A stretch of 64,000 nt of DNA from Ariolimax columbianus (Eukaryota; Mollusca; Gastropoda; Stylommatophora; Arionidae). The position numbers and the translations under genes are program-made. This document shows, piece after piece, positions 1 to 12,010 of the stretch (positions are counted from its first letter, which is position 1; the number at the start of each line of letters is the position of its first letter). The notes beneath the pieces were generated by a model. It saw only the letters and a list, made by a program, of their open reading frames with translations, was not told the DNA's origin and did not search any database. Location: positions 124,772,474 through 124,836,473 of the forward strand of contig JAVGWX010000003.1 of NCBI GenBank assembly GCA_036924085.1, read 5' to 3'.

Positions 1-716
1 ATTTACATACAGTTCAGTCTGCAGTATTTTGTTTTACATGATATTGCCATCATCACGTCACTTACCCAGCCCCGCATGTGGCCTTTTAGAACATACATAG
101 TAGGATGGATTAGTCTAATTTTTTCACAGAGCCCTGTCATCTACGCCAGTCGAGCTAATTTGTATCAGTAATGTTAACGTGCGTCTTTATATTTTACCAA
201 ATCAGATTGAAGCATAGCTTGAGAGCTTATTTACTCCTGTCCATCCTTGACACACAAAATTGTGCATGCAGATTTTGTCCCAGATCTTGTATATTCAACC
301 CATATACTCCTATGTCCATCTTGTTCATTGTCCCCACAACCTGACTACATTTATTACATATTTATATATCTTTTTTACCCATTAATCGTGTCCCATTAGC
401 TTATCTCGACACCCCTCATCAAATGGTATTATTTACTGCTAACATTGAAGCACTGTAGTAAAACAGAAACAAACAGTGAAGCGTACATGTTGTATATTGT
501 GAGCTGTACACATTTATTAGGGACATTGATTTATTTTGTCATGTGATAAATTATTCATGGTTGGAACTAATGTGTGATGATTAGAAGTACAGCAGTTATA
601 TGATAGATAAAACATTTTGTTTACCAAGACCAGTAATATGCATGTGCGCATATGAATTTGTAATGCTGTCAGCAACATGTAGGTAAATATAGTTGTTCTG
701 CACATCATCAATATTG
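1..716. other. Non-coding DNA, nothing recognised
   Basis: AT-rich sequence with no convincing exon, RNA gene or repeat on either strand. Since coding exons of a polyamine oxidase lie downstream and the gene's N-terminal part is missing, this is probably intron of that gene (inference). Confidence 0.4.
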
Positions 717-1977
717 TATCAGCATCACAAAACCAAGCCATGGGAGTTATAACAGGAGGCATGAAGTCAACGCCAATTGTAGAACTTGTAAAGATTACAA
801 ATCTGCAATCCATGACCGACAGAAGAGACAGCAGAGCCCAGCAGCAATCAGAGAAACTCAGAAGACTGACAGACCATCCAATGCATCAGAGACTAAATAG
901 ATTTGGAAATGGGAAACTAAAGCGGAGAAACTTTGTGGAAATAACCAAAGCAAAGATGAACGAAGACCCTATAAACACATTAACAACACCAAAGCCCATC
1001 CCTACTGTACGCAAACCTACCTGGAAGCAGCATATATTTCCGGTGGTGGCAGAAAATATACCAGGTTTTGGAAACAAGAACAGCCAGACTGAAAAAGAAA
1101 GAAGAGACATAGCCCTGAGGTACATAACGAAAAACTACCCAAGCATGGACTGGACCCATGCATACACTGATGGTTCTGTAACAAACACAACACAGAACGG
1201 AGGGGCAGGGGTATTCCTGAGCCTACCAAATGGTAGAAAAATAACACTGTCAGTGACAACTGGAAAATACTCAAAGCAATTTCAGAGCGGAGGCACTGAG
1301 AGCTGCAGCAGAAGCAATGCTGACAGGCAAAAGAAATGAAATTCAGATAGTCCTGTTTACAAATGCCCAGGCCGTAGTAACAGCACTAAAAAGCCTGAAA
1401 AATACTGGAACTTAATGATTTAAGAGCAGTACTCTGTCAACTATGCCAGCAGACCGCACCAAAAAGAGTAGTGGTACAGTGGGTTCCATCCCATTGTAAC
1501 ATCCAAGGCAATGAAGAGGGAGACAGACTGGCTAAAGAAGGTGCAAGACTACCACAACCAGACTGTCGTGTGACCTACGAAGAGTCCAAAAGGCTTATTA
1601 GAGCCATATACAGGGCCAAATGGGAAACAGAACATACTGGCTACACAAAAAATGATGCCTATTACCAATTGAACAGAAGAGAGCAGGTCGTGGTCTTCAG
1701 ACTCTGCACAGGCCACAACAGACTGAGGTACCACCTATTCAATAAACTGAAGATAGGTGGCACTGACGAATGCAGTTGTGGTACTGGAAAAATGGCTGCT
1801 GAACATCTGCTGCAAAACTGCCCGGAATACAAGGACCAGAGAAAGCACATGTGGCCATCACCAGTGGCAACACTAGACAAGCTCTATGACAGTGTCGACA
1901 GCCTCATGATGACCGCTGCTTTTTTCGAAAAAATACAGGTTGACGTCTGAAAGCGTACGAAGAAGTATCAGCATCAC
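717..1977 (+). mobile_element. 5'-truncated I-like non-LTR retrotransposon with 12-bp TSD
   Basis: A perfect direct repeat TATCAGCATCAC lies at 717-728 and 1966-1977, so the inserted DNA is 729-1965. It encodes the region after the reverse transcriptase (740-1339) and the end of RNase H plus the C-terminal zinc knuckle (1471-1950, containing QWVPSHCNIQGNEE and a C-x-C-x8-H-x4-C cluster). These match residues about 898 to 1302 of the full-length copy at 53224-57132. Frameshifts between 1290 and 1470 break the frame through the RNase H core. The 3' end is GCGTACGAAGAAG, the family's GAA-type tail in place of poly(A). It belongs to the subfamily whose C-terminus reads KIQVDV, diverged from the younger copies A, B and C. 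It lies in the presumed intron upstream of the first visible polyamine oxidase exon. Confidence 0.9.
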
Positions 1978-2479
1978 GTGCCATATCGACAGGTGTAGAC
2001 AAAACTGATGCTCAAACTTCTGGTACCAGGAGCCTTGTATCAATATTGTCATATACTATCTTTGATGTTTGCCATCCATTATGTTCACTCTTTGTTCTTT
2101 CTCCTTTTCCAGCAATTTTGCTTAATGATACTCTTCTGTCCCTCCTTTTATAACATGCACAGTAAATTATCATTGCTTTGTTCTGTTTATTTGCTCATGG
2201 TGCTACTCTCACCTCCTCGTTTGTCTTCTGTGCTGTCCGTGACATTCTTCATTTCCAATTGTCTTATGATTCATATCCATATGACAAAAATGACATTTGA
2301 TTCTTAATTTATCTAGCATATATTTTATAAATGCATAAAAAATTAGGTTGCTGTATATATTTTGGTGACATTAAGTTCATTTTGTCATTTGTTTCAACGT
2401 ATTAAAAAATATGCAGTAGAAGTGTTTTGCTATAACCAACTCATTGCTATTGTACACTTTTTTTCTTTCCATGCCACAG
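1978..2479. other. Intron sequence, nothing recognised
   Basis: Pyrimidine-rich, AT-rich sequence between the retrotransposon fragment and the first visible exon. The last bases form a polypyrimidine tract and an AG acceptor (TTTCTTTCCATGCCACAG). Confidence 0.5.
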
Positions 2480-2606
2480 AACATCCTGGGGCCATAGCAA
2501 ATTCACCAGAGGTTCATACAGTTTCATAGCTGTGGGTGCCTGCCAGGAAGACATCTTGAATCTCAAGCATCCCATCACTAAAAACCTCCAGGACAACACA
2601 AAGAAG
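2480..2606 (+). CDS. Polyamine oxidase (PAOX/SMOX type), internal exon
   Basis: This exon has a good acceptor (CCACAG at 2474-2479) and donor (AAG/GTACAT at 2604-2612). It is open for 42 codons after one base that completes a split codon. The translation includes TSWGHSKFTRGSYSFIAVGA, which matches the substrate/FAD-domain segment near the C-terminus of animal spermine and N1-acetylpolyamine oxidases (typical pattern: W-G-x4-x-R-G-S-Y-S-x3-V-G). Those flavoenzymes oxidise spermine or acetylated polyamines to spermidine or putrescine, giving H2O2 and an aldehyde. It ends in phase 0 and joins in frame to the exon at 5185. Upstream exons with the N-terminal dinucleotide-binding motif are not in the window. 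I cannot decide between the PAOX and SMOX subfamilies. Confidence 0.85.
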
Positions 2607-3033
2607 GTACATTAGCTGCCCTGATATGTGAATATATTTAGTATGTATTAGATAGTTCACATATCGGACACTGCTGTTGAAGATGAAGTGTTGGAACCTT
2701 CATTGTACTAGTTTTAAATCGTGTGGGGTGGCCAGTTACCTTCCATGCTGCCTTTTCTCCTTAACAGTAAGCAAGTGACCCATTCAGAACTGGTTCAACT
2801 GGAGCATTTCAATATGGTCAAAACTGATACCTCTACAGGAAGAAGCATTCCGCAACACAGTTACTTACAAAGTAGCTTGGGGGAGATGTGCCAAGGTGGC
2901 TCAAGACAAGAGATGCTCTGGTAGTGGACGGATTATATGTGACTTATGTCATGAAAATTGCAAAGCGCGGGTTGCCAGTATGCGGCCTAATAGCACCAGC
3001 TTTCTAATCAAATTTTAAAACGAGCAGCTATGA
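2607..3033. other. Intron sequence, nothing recognised
   Basis: Start of the 2.6-kb intron between the first two visible polyamine oxidase exons. The short open frame at 2721-2924 has no splice support and no recognisable motif. Confidence 0.5.
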
Positions 3034-3190
3034 GGAACGTGTGGCCGAATGGTTTCGAGGCCTGCTTGCCAAGGAGGGCAGCGGTTCAAATCCCAATATG
3101 GCATATGTTATTTTTCTGTTGTTGGTGAAATAAACAAATATAGCCAGCACACGATATGGCAACAGCAGCGGTGAAACTGCCTGTAGCTTT
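3034..3190 (+). mobile_element. tRNA-derived SINE, family 2
   Basis: The head has tRNA-like Pol III promoter boxes: A box GTGGCCGAATGG near 3041 and B box GGTTCAAATCCC near 3083, about 40 bp apart. The body after the tRNA-like head (GCATATGTTATTTTTCTGTT and following) recurs in reverse orientation at 26277-26410, and the B-box region recurs at 31295-31395. This marks it as a dispersed family and not a tRNA gene. It sits inside the polyamine oxidase intron. Confidence 0.65.
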
Positions 3191-3328
3191 CAGCCTAAAA
3201 AATCTTTCATTTATTTCTCTACTCACAAACAAATCATATCAGTTGACATCAAATAAAAATGTTACAGGCTCTCAAAGTGACAACCATAGAGGGAAATGAA
3301 GGATTTAATGTAACAACTTTCTAAAATG

Positions 3329-3453
3329 TCTGCATATCTGAAATAACTACAGTTAAATGTGAACTGTGCATGTGTATCATGATCATCTTATCTGCATATC
3401 TGAAATAACTACAGTTAAATGTGAACTGTGCATGTGTATCATGATCATCTTAT
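3329..3453. repeat. 62-bp direct duplication, two copies
   Basis: A 62-bp segment beginning TCTGCATATCTGAAATAACT is present twice in tandem with no visible differences, so the duplication is recent. Intronic. Confidence 0.9.
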
Positions 3454-3841
3454 AGTTACATCAAAAAATTGAATTCCACAAACTAAATGACAAACCCATG
3501 TGTCAGAAGTCTGTCTGTTGATCGTAGGGGGTACACATTTCCTTTTTTGCAGGTGGTCGGTGCCTGGCAAAAGTATCCGAAAAAATTGTTTGTCTAACAT
3601 CTTCTCACTTACACCTTTGTTCCTTATTTCAATCAATTTATCCTGTGTAAGCGTTCATATATGAAAGCAAGTTTCTTTTTAAATTTTTGTTTCAGAGGTA
3701 TAAAAGAAAGTTCATTTTTGTGTTTGGGTTGCGTATGATTGATTTTTGTGTGGGATTAAAAATTTTGTTATTCATTTCCATACATTTTACATTGTTTTAA
3801 ATGTTTCTCTTGCACTTTCAGTCAGTAACAAGCCTGGTTAA

Positions 3842-4612
3842 ATAGTTGAATCTTTCTTTGGCGTGCATCTTCACCATCTTTCTTTGGCGTGCATCTTCAC
3901 CATCTTTCTTTGACGTGCATCTTCACCATCTTTCTTTGGCGTACATCTTCACCATCTTTCTTTGACGTGCATCTTCACCATCTGTCTTTGGCGTGCATCT
4001 TCACCATCTGTCTTTCTTTGGCATACATCTTTGCCATCTTTCTTTCTTTGGCATACATCTTTGCCATCTTTCTTTCTTTGGCGTACATCTTTGCCATCTT
4101 TCTTTCTTTGGCGTACATCTTTTCCATCTTTCTTTCTTTGGCGTACATGTTTGCCATCTTTCTTTCTATCTTTCTTTCTTTGTTTTACATGTTTGCCATC
4201 TTTCTTTCTTTGGTTTACATATTTGCCATCTTTCTTTCTTTGGCTTACATGTTTGTCATTTTTCTTTCTTTGGTTTACCAATTTGTCATCTTTCTTTCTT
4301 TGGTTTACATGTTTGCCATCTTTCTTTCTTTGGTTTACATATTTGTCATCTTTCTTTCTTTGGTTTACATCTTTGTCATCTTTCTTTCTTTGGTTTACAT
4401 CTTTGTGCCATCTTTCTTTGGTTTACATCTTTGTACCATCTTTCTTTCTTTGGTTTACATCTTTGTACCATCTTTCTTTCTTTGGTTTACATCTTTGTGC
4501 CATCTTTCTTTGGTTTACATCTTTGTACCATCTTTCTTTCTTTGGTTTACATCTTTGTACCATCTTTCTTTGGTTTACATCTTCGCCATTATTCTTTCTT
4601 TTGTTGGTGAAT
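3842..4612. repeat. Pyrimidine-rich minisatellite, ~26-30 bp units
   Basis: Tandem units of the form CTTTCTTTGG-YKTACAT-CTTTGCCAT vary in length and diverge gradually from left (GGCGTGCATCTTCACCAT) to right (GGTTTACATCTTTGTACCAT). There are about 28 units. Long open frames on both strands here are a by-product of the repeat. Intronic. Confidence 0.95.
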
Positions 4613-5331
<719 letters not shown>

Positions 5332-5512
5332 TAATATTTTCTTTGATTTTTAATGCATTTTTGTTTTACCAGTAACTGGTTATGACTTGATCATTATTGT
5401 TCACCTTGGAGCTAATATTAGAGTTGCAATGCTCAACGGATTACTAGGCCTTCTCTCTCCCCTCCACTCTTCATAACACAATTTTTTTTTCCAGATGTTC
5501 TTATCTTCTCTA

Positions 5513-7129
5513 CTCTTCTCTTACTCTCAACTCTTCTCTTACTCTCAACTCTTCTCTTACTCTCAACTCTTCTCTTACTCTCAACTCTTCTCTTACTCTC
5601 AACTCTTCTCTTACTCTCAACTCTTCTCTTACTCTCAACTCTTCTCTTACTCTCAAGTCTTCTCTTACTCTCAACTCTTCTCTTACTCTCAACTCTTCTC
5701 TTACTCTCAACTCTTCTCTTACTCTCAACTCTTCTCTTACTCTCAAGTCTTCTCTTACTCTCAAGTCTTCTCTTACTCTCAAGTCTTCTCTTACTCTCAA
5801 GTCTTCTCTTACTCTCAAGTCTTCTCTTACTCTCAAGTCTTCTCTTACTCTCAACTCTTCTCTTACTCTCAAGTCTTCTCTTACTCTCAAGTCTTCTCTT
5901 ACTCTCAAGTCTTCTCTTACTCTCAAGTCTTCTCTTACTCTCAAGTCTTCTCTTACTCTCAAGTCTTCTCTTACTCTCAAGTCTTCTCTTACTCTCAAGT
6001 CTTCTCTTACTCTCAAGTCTTCTCTTACTCTCAAGTCTTCTCTTACTCTCAAGTCTTCTCTTACTCTCAACTCTTCTCTTACTCTCAAGTCTTCTCTTAC
6101 TCTCAACTCTTCTCTTACTCTCAAGTCTTCTCTTACTCTCAAGTCTTCTCTTACTCTCAAGTCTTCTCTTACTCTCAACTCTTCTCTTACTCTCAACTCT
6201 TCTCTTACTCTCAACTCTTCTCTTACTCTCAACTCTTCTCTTACTCTCAAGTCTTCTCTTACTCTCAAGTCTTCTCTTACTCTCAACTCTTCTCTTACTC
6301 TCAACTCTTCTCTTACTCTCAACTCTTCTCTTACTCTCAAGTCTTCTCTTACTCTCAAGTCTTCTCTTACTCTCAAGTCTTCTCTTACTCTCAAGTCTTC
6401 TCTTACTCTCAAGTCTTCTCTTACTCTCAAGTCTTCTCTTACTCTCAAGTCTTCTCTTACTCTCAAGTCTTCTCTTACTCTCAAGTCTTCTCTTACTCTC
6501 AAGTCTTCTCTTACTCTCAAGTCTTCTCTTACTCTCAAGTCTTCTCTTACTCTCAAGTCTTCTCTTACTCTCAAGTCTTCTCTTACTCTCAAGTCTTCTC
6601 TTACTCTCAAGTCTTCTCTTACTCTCAACTCTTCTCTTACTCTCAACTCTTCTCTTACTCTCAACTCTTCTCTTACTCTCAACTCTTCTCTTACTCTCAA
6701 CTCTTCTCTTACTCTCAACTCTTCTCTTACTCTCAACTCTTCTCTTACTCTCAAGTCTTCTCTTACTCTCAACTCTTCTCTTACTCTCAACTCTTCTCTT
6801 ACTCTCAACTCTTCTCTTACTCTCAACTCTTCTCTTACTCTCAACTCTTCTCTTACTCTCAACTCTTCTCTTACTCTCAACTCTTCTCTTACTCTCAAGT
6901 CTTCTCTTACTCTCAAGTCTTCTCTTACTCTCAAGTCTTCTCTTACTCTCAAGTCTTCTCTTACTCTCAAGTCTTCTCTTACTCTCAAGTCTTCTCTTAC
7001 TCTCAAGTCTTCTCTTACTCTCAACTCTTCTCTTACTCTCAACTCTTCTCTTACTCTCTCCTCTTCTCTTACTCTCTCCTCTTCTCTTACTCTCTGCTCT
7101 TCTCTTACTCTCAACTCTTCTCTTACTCT
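5513..7129. repeat. 18-bp minisatellite, about 90 units
   Basis: The array consists of a strict 18-bp unit, CTCTTCTCTTACTCTCAA, with no length slippage over 1.6 kb. Almost the only variation is C or G at the first base of the unit (CTC versus GTC), occurring in runs; the last units also carry CTCTCTC variants. Because 18 is a multiple of three and no frame in phase contains a stop, it produces spurious open frames on both strands (repeats of LFSYSQ or VFSYSQ on +). One strand is polypyrimidine, the other polypurine. It lies in the last intron of the polyamine oxidase gene. Confidence 0.98.
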
Positions 7130-7239
7130 ATGGGTTTCAATTCAGTGCATTTTTTGTTATAATGGCCAGTTTCTCTCTGAGAGTGTCCTATCTATTGCCA
7201 CATCTACTGCTTTTTTAAAATTTATTTTTAAAAAAAAAA

Positions 7240-7500
7240 GTTTTTCTGCGTTCGCCTTATTTCTCTATTCCCAAAATCGGTATGCTTTGCACTATTTTTA
7301 TTTTGCGCCTGTCGGCCCAGTGCAAATGACTTTAGCATGCATTTTATATTGGCATGCATTTTATATGAGTCTGCTTCCTCCTGCATTATCTACGGGTTTG
7401 CTTCCCCGGGGTAACGGCCGATGCTGTGATTTTTGGGGACCAAACGAAGTACCTTCAGGGTGTGTGCCGTCTCACTTAACCACTAGCCCACACCGTCCCC
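7240..7500 (-). mobile_element. tRNA-derived SINE, family 1
   Basis: Read on the - strand it begins GGGGACGGTGTGGGCTAGTG (A-box-like GGCTAGTGG), runs through GGCCGTTACCCCGGGGAAGC and the GGCCGACAGGCGCAAAATAA block, and ends AATAAGGCGAACGCA followed by an A-rich tail. The same landmarks in the same order occur on + at 12800-13045. The B box is degraded here. It is inserted in the polyamine oxidase intron opposite to the gene. Confidence 0.8.
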
Positions 7501-7880
7501 ACTCCTGCTCTATTGGTTGTTGCATTCCTTTCCATAGATCTGTTTGCCTTTACCTCCGGTCAACGAAGTATACGACTAAGACACTTGTTGGTCTGAAGTC
7601 CGGACGTGATACCCTTAAATCACATTTAGCAAGACAAATTGTGTAATCTTATTCTCCAGGGAGAATACAAGAGTTCCTTATTTGGCAAAAAATGTGACCT
7701 TGTTAATCCTGGTATCTTTGGTTGTTCCACATGTCATATATCAATGTTACTTCTTAGTTTGTAAAATATTGCACTTCAACTGTCTGATCCTTCACCTTTA
7801 TGGTGGTCACTTTTATTCATTCTAAATTTCCTTGTTCTGTTCACACAAATCTGCAATCTTTGCTGCTTCATATGTTGGTC
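7501..7880. other. Intron sequence, nothing recognised
   Basis: No open frame with splice support and no recognised repeat. Confidence 0.4.
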
Positions 7881-8733
7881 TATCAAATCTTTCTTTGGGT
7901 GTCCTGCTGCGTATATGACAGCATACATATATGATCTGTGAAATCAAAATTCTTCCAGCTGCTTTTAAAATGCTTACTGTATTCCTGTTTTTTGAGGCAG
8001 GTGCAAGTTAATGGCCTCGTCTCAGTCCAGTTTGGACTGTAAAATGACAAATTTGTCAAAAGGAAAGATGAACGTTTGAGCTCAGCAACCATGCAGTAAA
8101 AATGGGCCTCCTGGACCCCATTCACAATTTTTGAGTAGTTTGAATGCTTTTATGTCGTCTTGTTTTGCTGGTAGATTTTAATTTTGTTTTCTTTGCTGGT
8201 ATCTCTTTCGCTTTACTGCATTTGTTTTTTACTGGTGTATTGTGGTTTTTTTCCCCTTGATATTACTCTAGTTTTATTGTATGTCACATGGTCTTGTTAC
8301 CTCCTCAGTCACTTTATCTATGTGTTTCTCTTTTCCTGTGTGGCACTATTTTCGTCATTCTTGTTTAGCTCAGAATATGTGTTCAGTTATGTCTTATATA
8401 CTTGTCTTTCACATGTGGTACCACATGCTTCATGTGAACCATTTCTAATGCTGCTTGACTCTTTTCTTTGCACTGTTCCAAATTGATTCCCTAGACTTGT
8501 AGCAGGGACTGTCTTTGGTCTCATCTTTGAGGTTTTGAAGAATTTCATATCTAATCTTTAGAATTAGTTTAGCCATGTGTGTCTTTGTTTGGTAGGTTTT
8601 GTGTGTTCTAACTGCCCTATCCTTGAAATCCTCAGTTTCATTGCTAAGAGCAGGTGGTGGCCTGAATATCCATAGACTCATCTCTTTATCATCACCTACT
8701 GTAAGCAGCACCTCCATTTCCAATCTATTGTGA
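7880..8733. repeat. Old dispersed repeat, copy 1 (unclassified)
   Basis: Several blocks align by eye with 21145-21725. Examples are TGTTTTGCTGGTAGATTTTA against TGTTTTGTTGGTGGATTTAA, GTATTGTGG followed by a T-run and CTCTAGTT, and TGTAAGCAGCACCTCCATTT against TGTAAGCAGCATCTCCATTT. Both copies are diverged and could be antisense relics of a retrotransposon: the - strand frame 8445-8723 is lysine-rich and open. I recognise no domain. Confidence 0.45.
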
Positions 8734-9209
8734 AATCACACTGCTAAACAGTTTCTTCAATCACACTGCTAAACAGTTTCTTCAATCACACTGCTAAACA
8801 GTTTCTTCAATCACACTGCTAAACAGTTTCTTCAATCACACTGCTAAACAGTTTCTTCAATCACACTGCTAAACAGTTTCTTCAATCACACTGCTAAACA
8901 GTTTCTTCAATCACACTGCTAAACAGTTTCTTCAATCACACTGCTAAACAGTTTCTTCAATCACACTGCTAAACAGTTTCTTCAATCACACTGCTAAACA
9001 GTTTCTTCAATCACACTGCTAAACAGTTTCTTCAATCACACTGCTAAACAGTTTCTTCAATCACACTGCTAAACAGTTTCTTCAATCACACTGCTAAACA
9101 GTTTCTTCAATCACACTGCTAAACAGTTTCTTCAATCACACTGCTAAACAGTTTCTTCAATCACACTGCTAAACAGTTTCTTCAATCACACTGCTAAACA
9201 GTTTCTTCA
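8734..9209. repeat. 25-bp minisatellite, 19 identical units
   Basis: The unit AATCACACTGCTAAACAGTT plus TCTTC is repeated about 19 times with no differences that I can see. The array begins at the end of the old dispersed repeat. Perfect identity means very recent expansion or homogenisation, or an assembly that has regularised it. Intronic in the polyamine oxidase gene. Confidence 0.98.
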
Positions 9210-9593
9210 GATAGTTTTTTTTTTTCTGGAGCTCAATCCTTGACAATGGATTTCAACAATAAGCATAATATCACAGGATATTTTGAGTGGATATCTAGCT
9301 GACACAGGCAGATCACTAGTGATTGTGAACTCAGAAACAGTAATGTATGAAACAAAACAGACTGGGCAGGATCTTGTCTCATATAGGTAATGCAAAAACC
9401 TGGAAAGTCTAATCTGACATGTCACGCGATGATGAAGCATTTAACATACATTTATTTCTAAATGGTTGGTGCACAATTTGAACATATTATCCCATTGTGG
9501 CTTCAAATTATGTAACATGCTAATATCACTGTCCATAATAAAATATGTGATATAATTACAGTTAGGGGTGACTCATTATTTGTCTTGTTTCAG
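9210..9593. other. Intron sequence, nothing recognised
   Basis: Unique sequence ending in the acceptor TTGTCTTGTTTCAG of the terminal exon. Confidence 0.5.
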
Positions 9594-9688
9594 CTGCGGC
9601 AGGCAGGTACGCAGACCTGGGTCTCAGTGATGCAGAGACCACAGAAGAAGAAGAGTCCTCCGATGATGAAGGTCTCAGCTTCTTGTAA
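9594..9688 (+). CDS. Polyamine oxidase (PAOX/SMOX type), terminal exon with stop
   Basis: The acceptor TTGTTTCAG/CTGCGG is strong, and the exon starts in the phase needed by the donor at 5305 (G + CT makes Ala). It then reads 30 codons to TAA at 9686-9688, including RYADLGLSDAETTEEEESSD and ending GLSFL. A short acidic tail after the FAD-binding block is plausible for this family, although tails are poorly conserved, so this exon rests on splice-phase agreement and composition more than on homology. Confidence 0.7.
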
Positions 9689-11384
9689 TACATTATTCCA
9701 TGGAATAATACTACAGGAAGAATATTTACTATCTGAACAAGTCTCATCCAAACATGTATTTCATAATGTAGACTTGTGCTTTCACACAAGTAGAACTGTG
9801 CTTTCGAGCTAAGGACACCTAGCATCAAGACTATCTATGTGGTCACCTCTGATAACTTCACATACAAGGCTTTAATCCCTCAGTAAGAATTTCCAGCTTG
9901 TTTTTTGTTTTTTGTGTGTGTGTGGGAAATGAACTGCTTTTCCAATCCACATCGAAATTATTTATTTGTAAGAGTGCTAAATTAAAATTACTTTGAGATT
10001 TATACCCCTGATCTTTTTTTCACATGTCACCATTTTGTGTGAATAGTCAACTGATCCATACGAGTCATAAGTTACTTACATTGTTAGAGAATTGTGTCCT
10101 GCTGTAGAACTGAAAGGACTGATTGAGTACAGGGAAAGTAAGATCTCATGCTCTGGAATAGTGAAGAGGAGTGAAAGGTAAACACATTACAAATGTTTTA
10201 TCTATATAAGAAATGTGTTGTTTTTGTGGTAAGATGTCACATAGTTATTTTCTAGTTTGACAATTTTTGGTACCATTTATGAATTATTGTGGTAGATTAC
10301 TTGCTGTTAGTTTTTAAAAAAATGTGATTGCTTTAATATAAAAACCTGGCCTCGCTGTCGTAAATTAAATTGTAGCAGAGAAAGTGAAATGTAGAGATAA
10401 AGAAATGCTGGTTACAGATTGTTCATTTGATAAAAATCATGCAGTTGTGAGGATTATAACAGTTGATGAAGTGGAATGATTTTTTTAAGAGGACAACAAA
10501 AATGGAATTTCTTAACCTGGAAGAAGACAAAATATTGCAGTATTTTTCTAGTTCTTTTCATAAACATAATTTCTGATGAACAATTCTGACATTAAAAGTT
10601 TCACAATCATTGACAAATTGTTTCAGCATTCCCTTTTTTACCTAGTTGGTTTCAGCAGCTTCTGTTTGTGACATGCATTGTTTTTTTCTCTTGTTTCATC
10701 ATCACTAAGTTCCTTCTAAAATATATGCAGTGAACTTGTGGTTTGAGTGACCATATGTTTTGAATTCTCTTGGGTTTTAGAAAATATTTGATAGCCAATC
10801 AATGAATCTCAATAATACTAAGTTGGTGTTAATTATGGCACGATGTGTCTAGCCTTATTCATTATATTAAGGCTGGTTTAATAGATCAAACATTACTTTA
10901 GTTAAATCAGTTGCAGTATATTGGTCAGAACAAGAAATACTGTTATTTGTTTTAAATACCATACATTGAACGGGGGTGCCTGGGTGTAGTGCAATGTGAG
11001 GCCTCTCAGTAACCTCACTTCTATGAGGAACTGCAGTGTCAATCCCCACTTTTTGTTGGCCAGACTGCTGTGACATGGCCTGCTTCCAGGAGCATGAACA
11101 ATGACAGGATGCAGAGTCTTGTGTTTCACCTAACCCTGATTAGTTTTCCCTCCTCAAGCACTGAGTTCAGGACTTATTTTAGAGTTTGATGAACCAGAAG
11201 GGTCATTGGCATTGTTCTAGAAATTAATGCAATCAAGCTAAATAGCCTTACTTATATAAGTGAAGCCCATATCATTTATATTTCTTGGACATCAAATAAA
11301 ATAAATATTTATGGTATTTTAATTTATTTTTCTATATATTTGCATTTATATCTATTGGAACATTAATGTATTAGTTTCTGTGAG
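9689..11384. other. Putative 3' UTR, then non-coding DNA
   Basis: ATTAAA at 9981-9986, about 290 bp after the stop codon, is a possible polyadenylation signal for the polyamine oxidase. Beyond it the sequence is AT-rich. A short open stretch at 10088-10137 has an AG before it and GTAAGAT after it, but it is too short to trust. Nothing else is recognised. Confidence 0.3.
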
Positions 11385-12010
11385 GAATGGAACATTTTCA
11401 TTCTTCTTCTTCTTCTCTTCTTCTTCTTCGTACGCAGTCAGACAGTAACCATTATTTTTTCGAAAAAAGCGGCGGTCATCCTGAGGCTGTCGCCACTGCC
11501 ATAGAGCTTGTCTTGCAGTTCCACTGGTGATGGCCACATCTGCTCTCTCTGATCCTCGTATGTCGGGCAGTTCTGCAGCAGATGTTCAGCGGTCATTTTG
11601 CCGGTACCGCACGGGCATTCGTCGGTACCACCTATCTTCAATTTGTTGAATAGGTGGTACCTCAGTCTATTGTGGCCAGTGCGAAGTCTTAAGACAACGA
11701 CCTGCTCTCTTCGGTTCAACTGGTAATAGGCATCGTTTTTGGTGTAACCAGTATGTTCGGTTTCCCATTTGGTCATGTATCTGGCTTTGATAAGCCGTTT
11801 TGACTCTTCGTACGTCATACTAGTATCTGTTTGTGGTAGTCTTGCACCTTCTTTTGCCAGTCTGTCTGCCTCCTCGTTGCCTTGGATGTTGCAGTGTGAT
11901 GGGACCCGCTGTACCACCACCCTTTTTGGTGCGGACTGCTGGCACAGTTGAACATTTTCATTCAACAAATGAACCAGCTCAGGCACTTCATTGCTAACAT
12001 TGAGGACTTG
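11385..12010 (+). other. Candidate 66-bp exon split by a retrotransposon
   Basis: If the insertion at 11404-11963 (element plus one copy of its TSD) is removed, what remains is bounded by TTTCTGTGAG (possible acceptor) and TTG/GTAAAAAG (possible donor). It reads 22 codons without a stop, including IFIQQMNQLRHFIANIEDL, a helical, coiled-coil-like sequence. A 66-bp open stretch can arise by chance, and I cannot connect it in phase to another exon. I do not recognise the protein. If real, the exon is interrupted in this allele. Confidence 0.25.
11390..11963 (-). mobile_element. 5'-truncated I-like non-LTR retrotransposon with 14-bp TSD
   Basis: GAACATTTTCATTC occurs at 11390-11403 and 11950-11963, flanking a - strand insertion (11404-11949). 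The tail appears on + as TTC repeats at its left edge followed by TACGCAGTCAGACAGTAACC. The open frame covers the end of RNase H (VPSHCNIQGNEEADRLAKEG) and the zinc knuckle (C-x-C-x8-H-x4-C) to the stop near 11438. The C-terminus KIMVTV places it in the same subfamily as copies A, B and C, so it is a fairly young insertion. Confidence 0.92.

Noticed and set aside
3041..3110. tRNA gene
   Set aside because: A and B boxes are present, but the head does not close into a full cloverleaf by eye, and its downstream body recurs elsewhere, so it is a SINE.
5495..7162. 555-codon + strand frame and 534-codon - strand frame
   Set aside because: Produced entirely by the 18-bp repeat, whose length is a multiple of three and lacks stops in these frames. 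No start context, splice or composition evidence of a protein.
8734..9209. Regular repeats reminiscent of a CRISPR array
   Set aside because: Units are directly contiguous with no unique spacers, and the DNA is eukaryotic. The same applies to the other tandem arrays.
10088..10178. Possible small exon (frame reading ELCPAVELKGLIEYRE) with AG before and GTAAGAT after
   Set aside because: Too short, only ~400 bp after the stop of the polyamine oxidase, no recognised homology and no joining partner.
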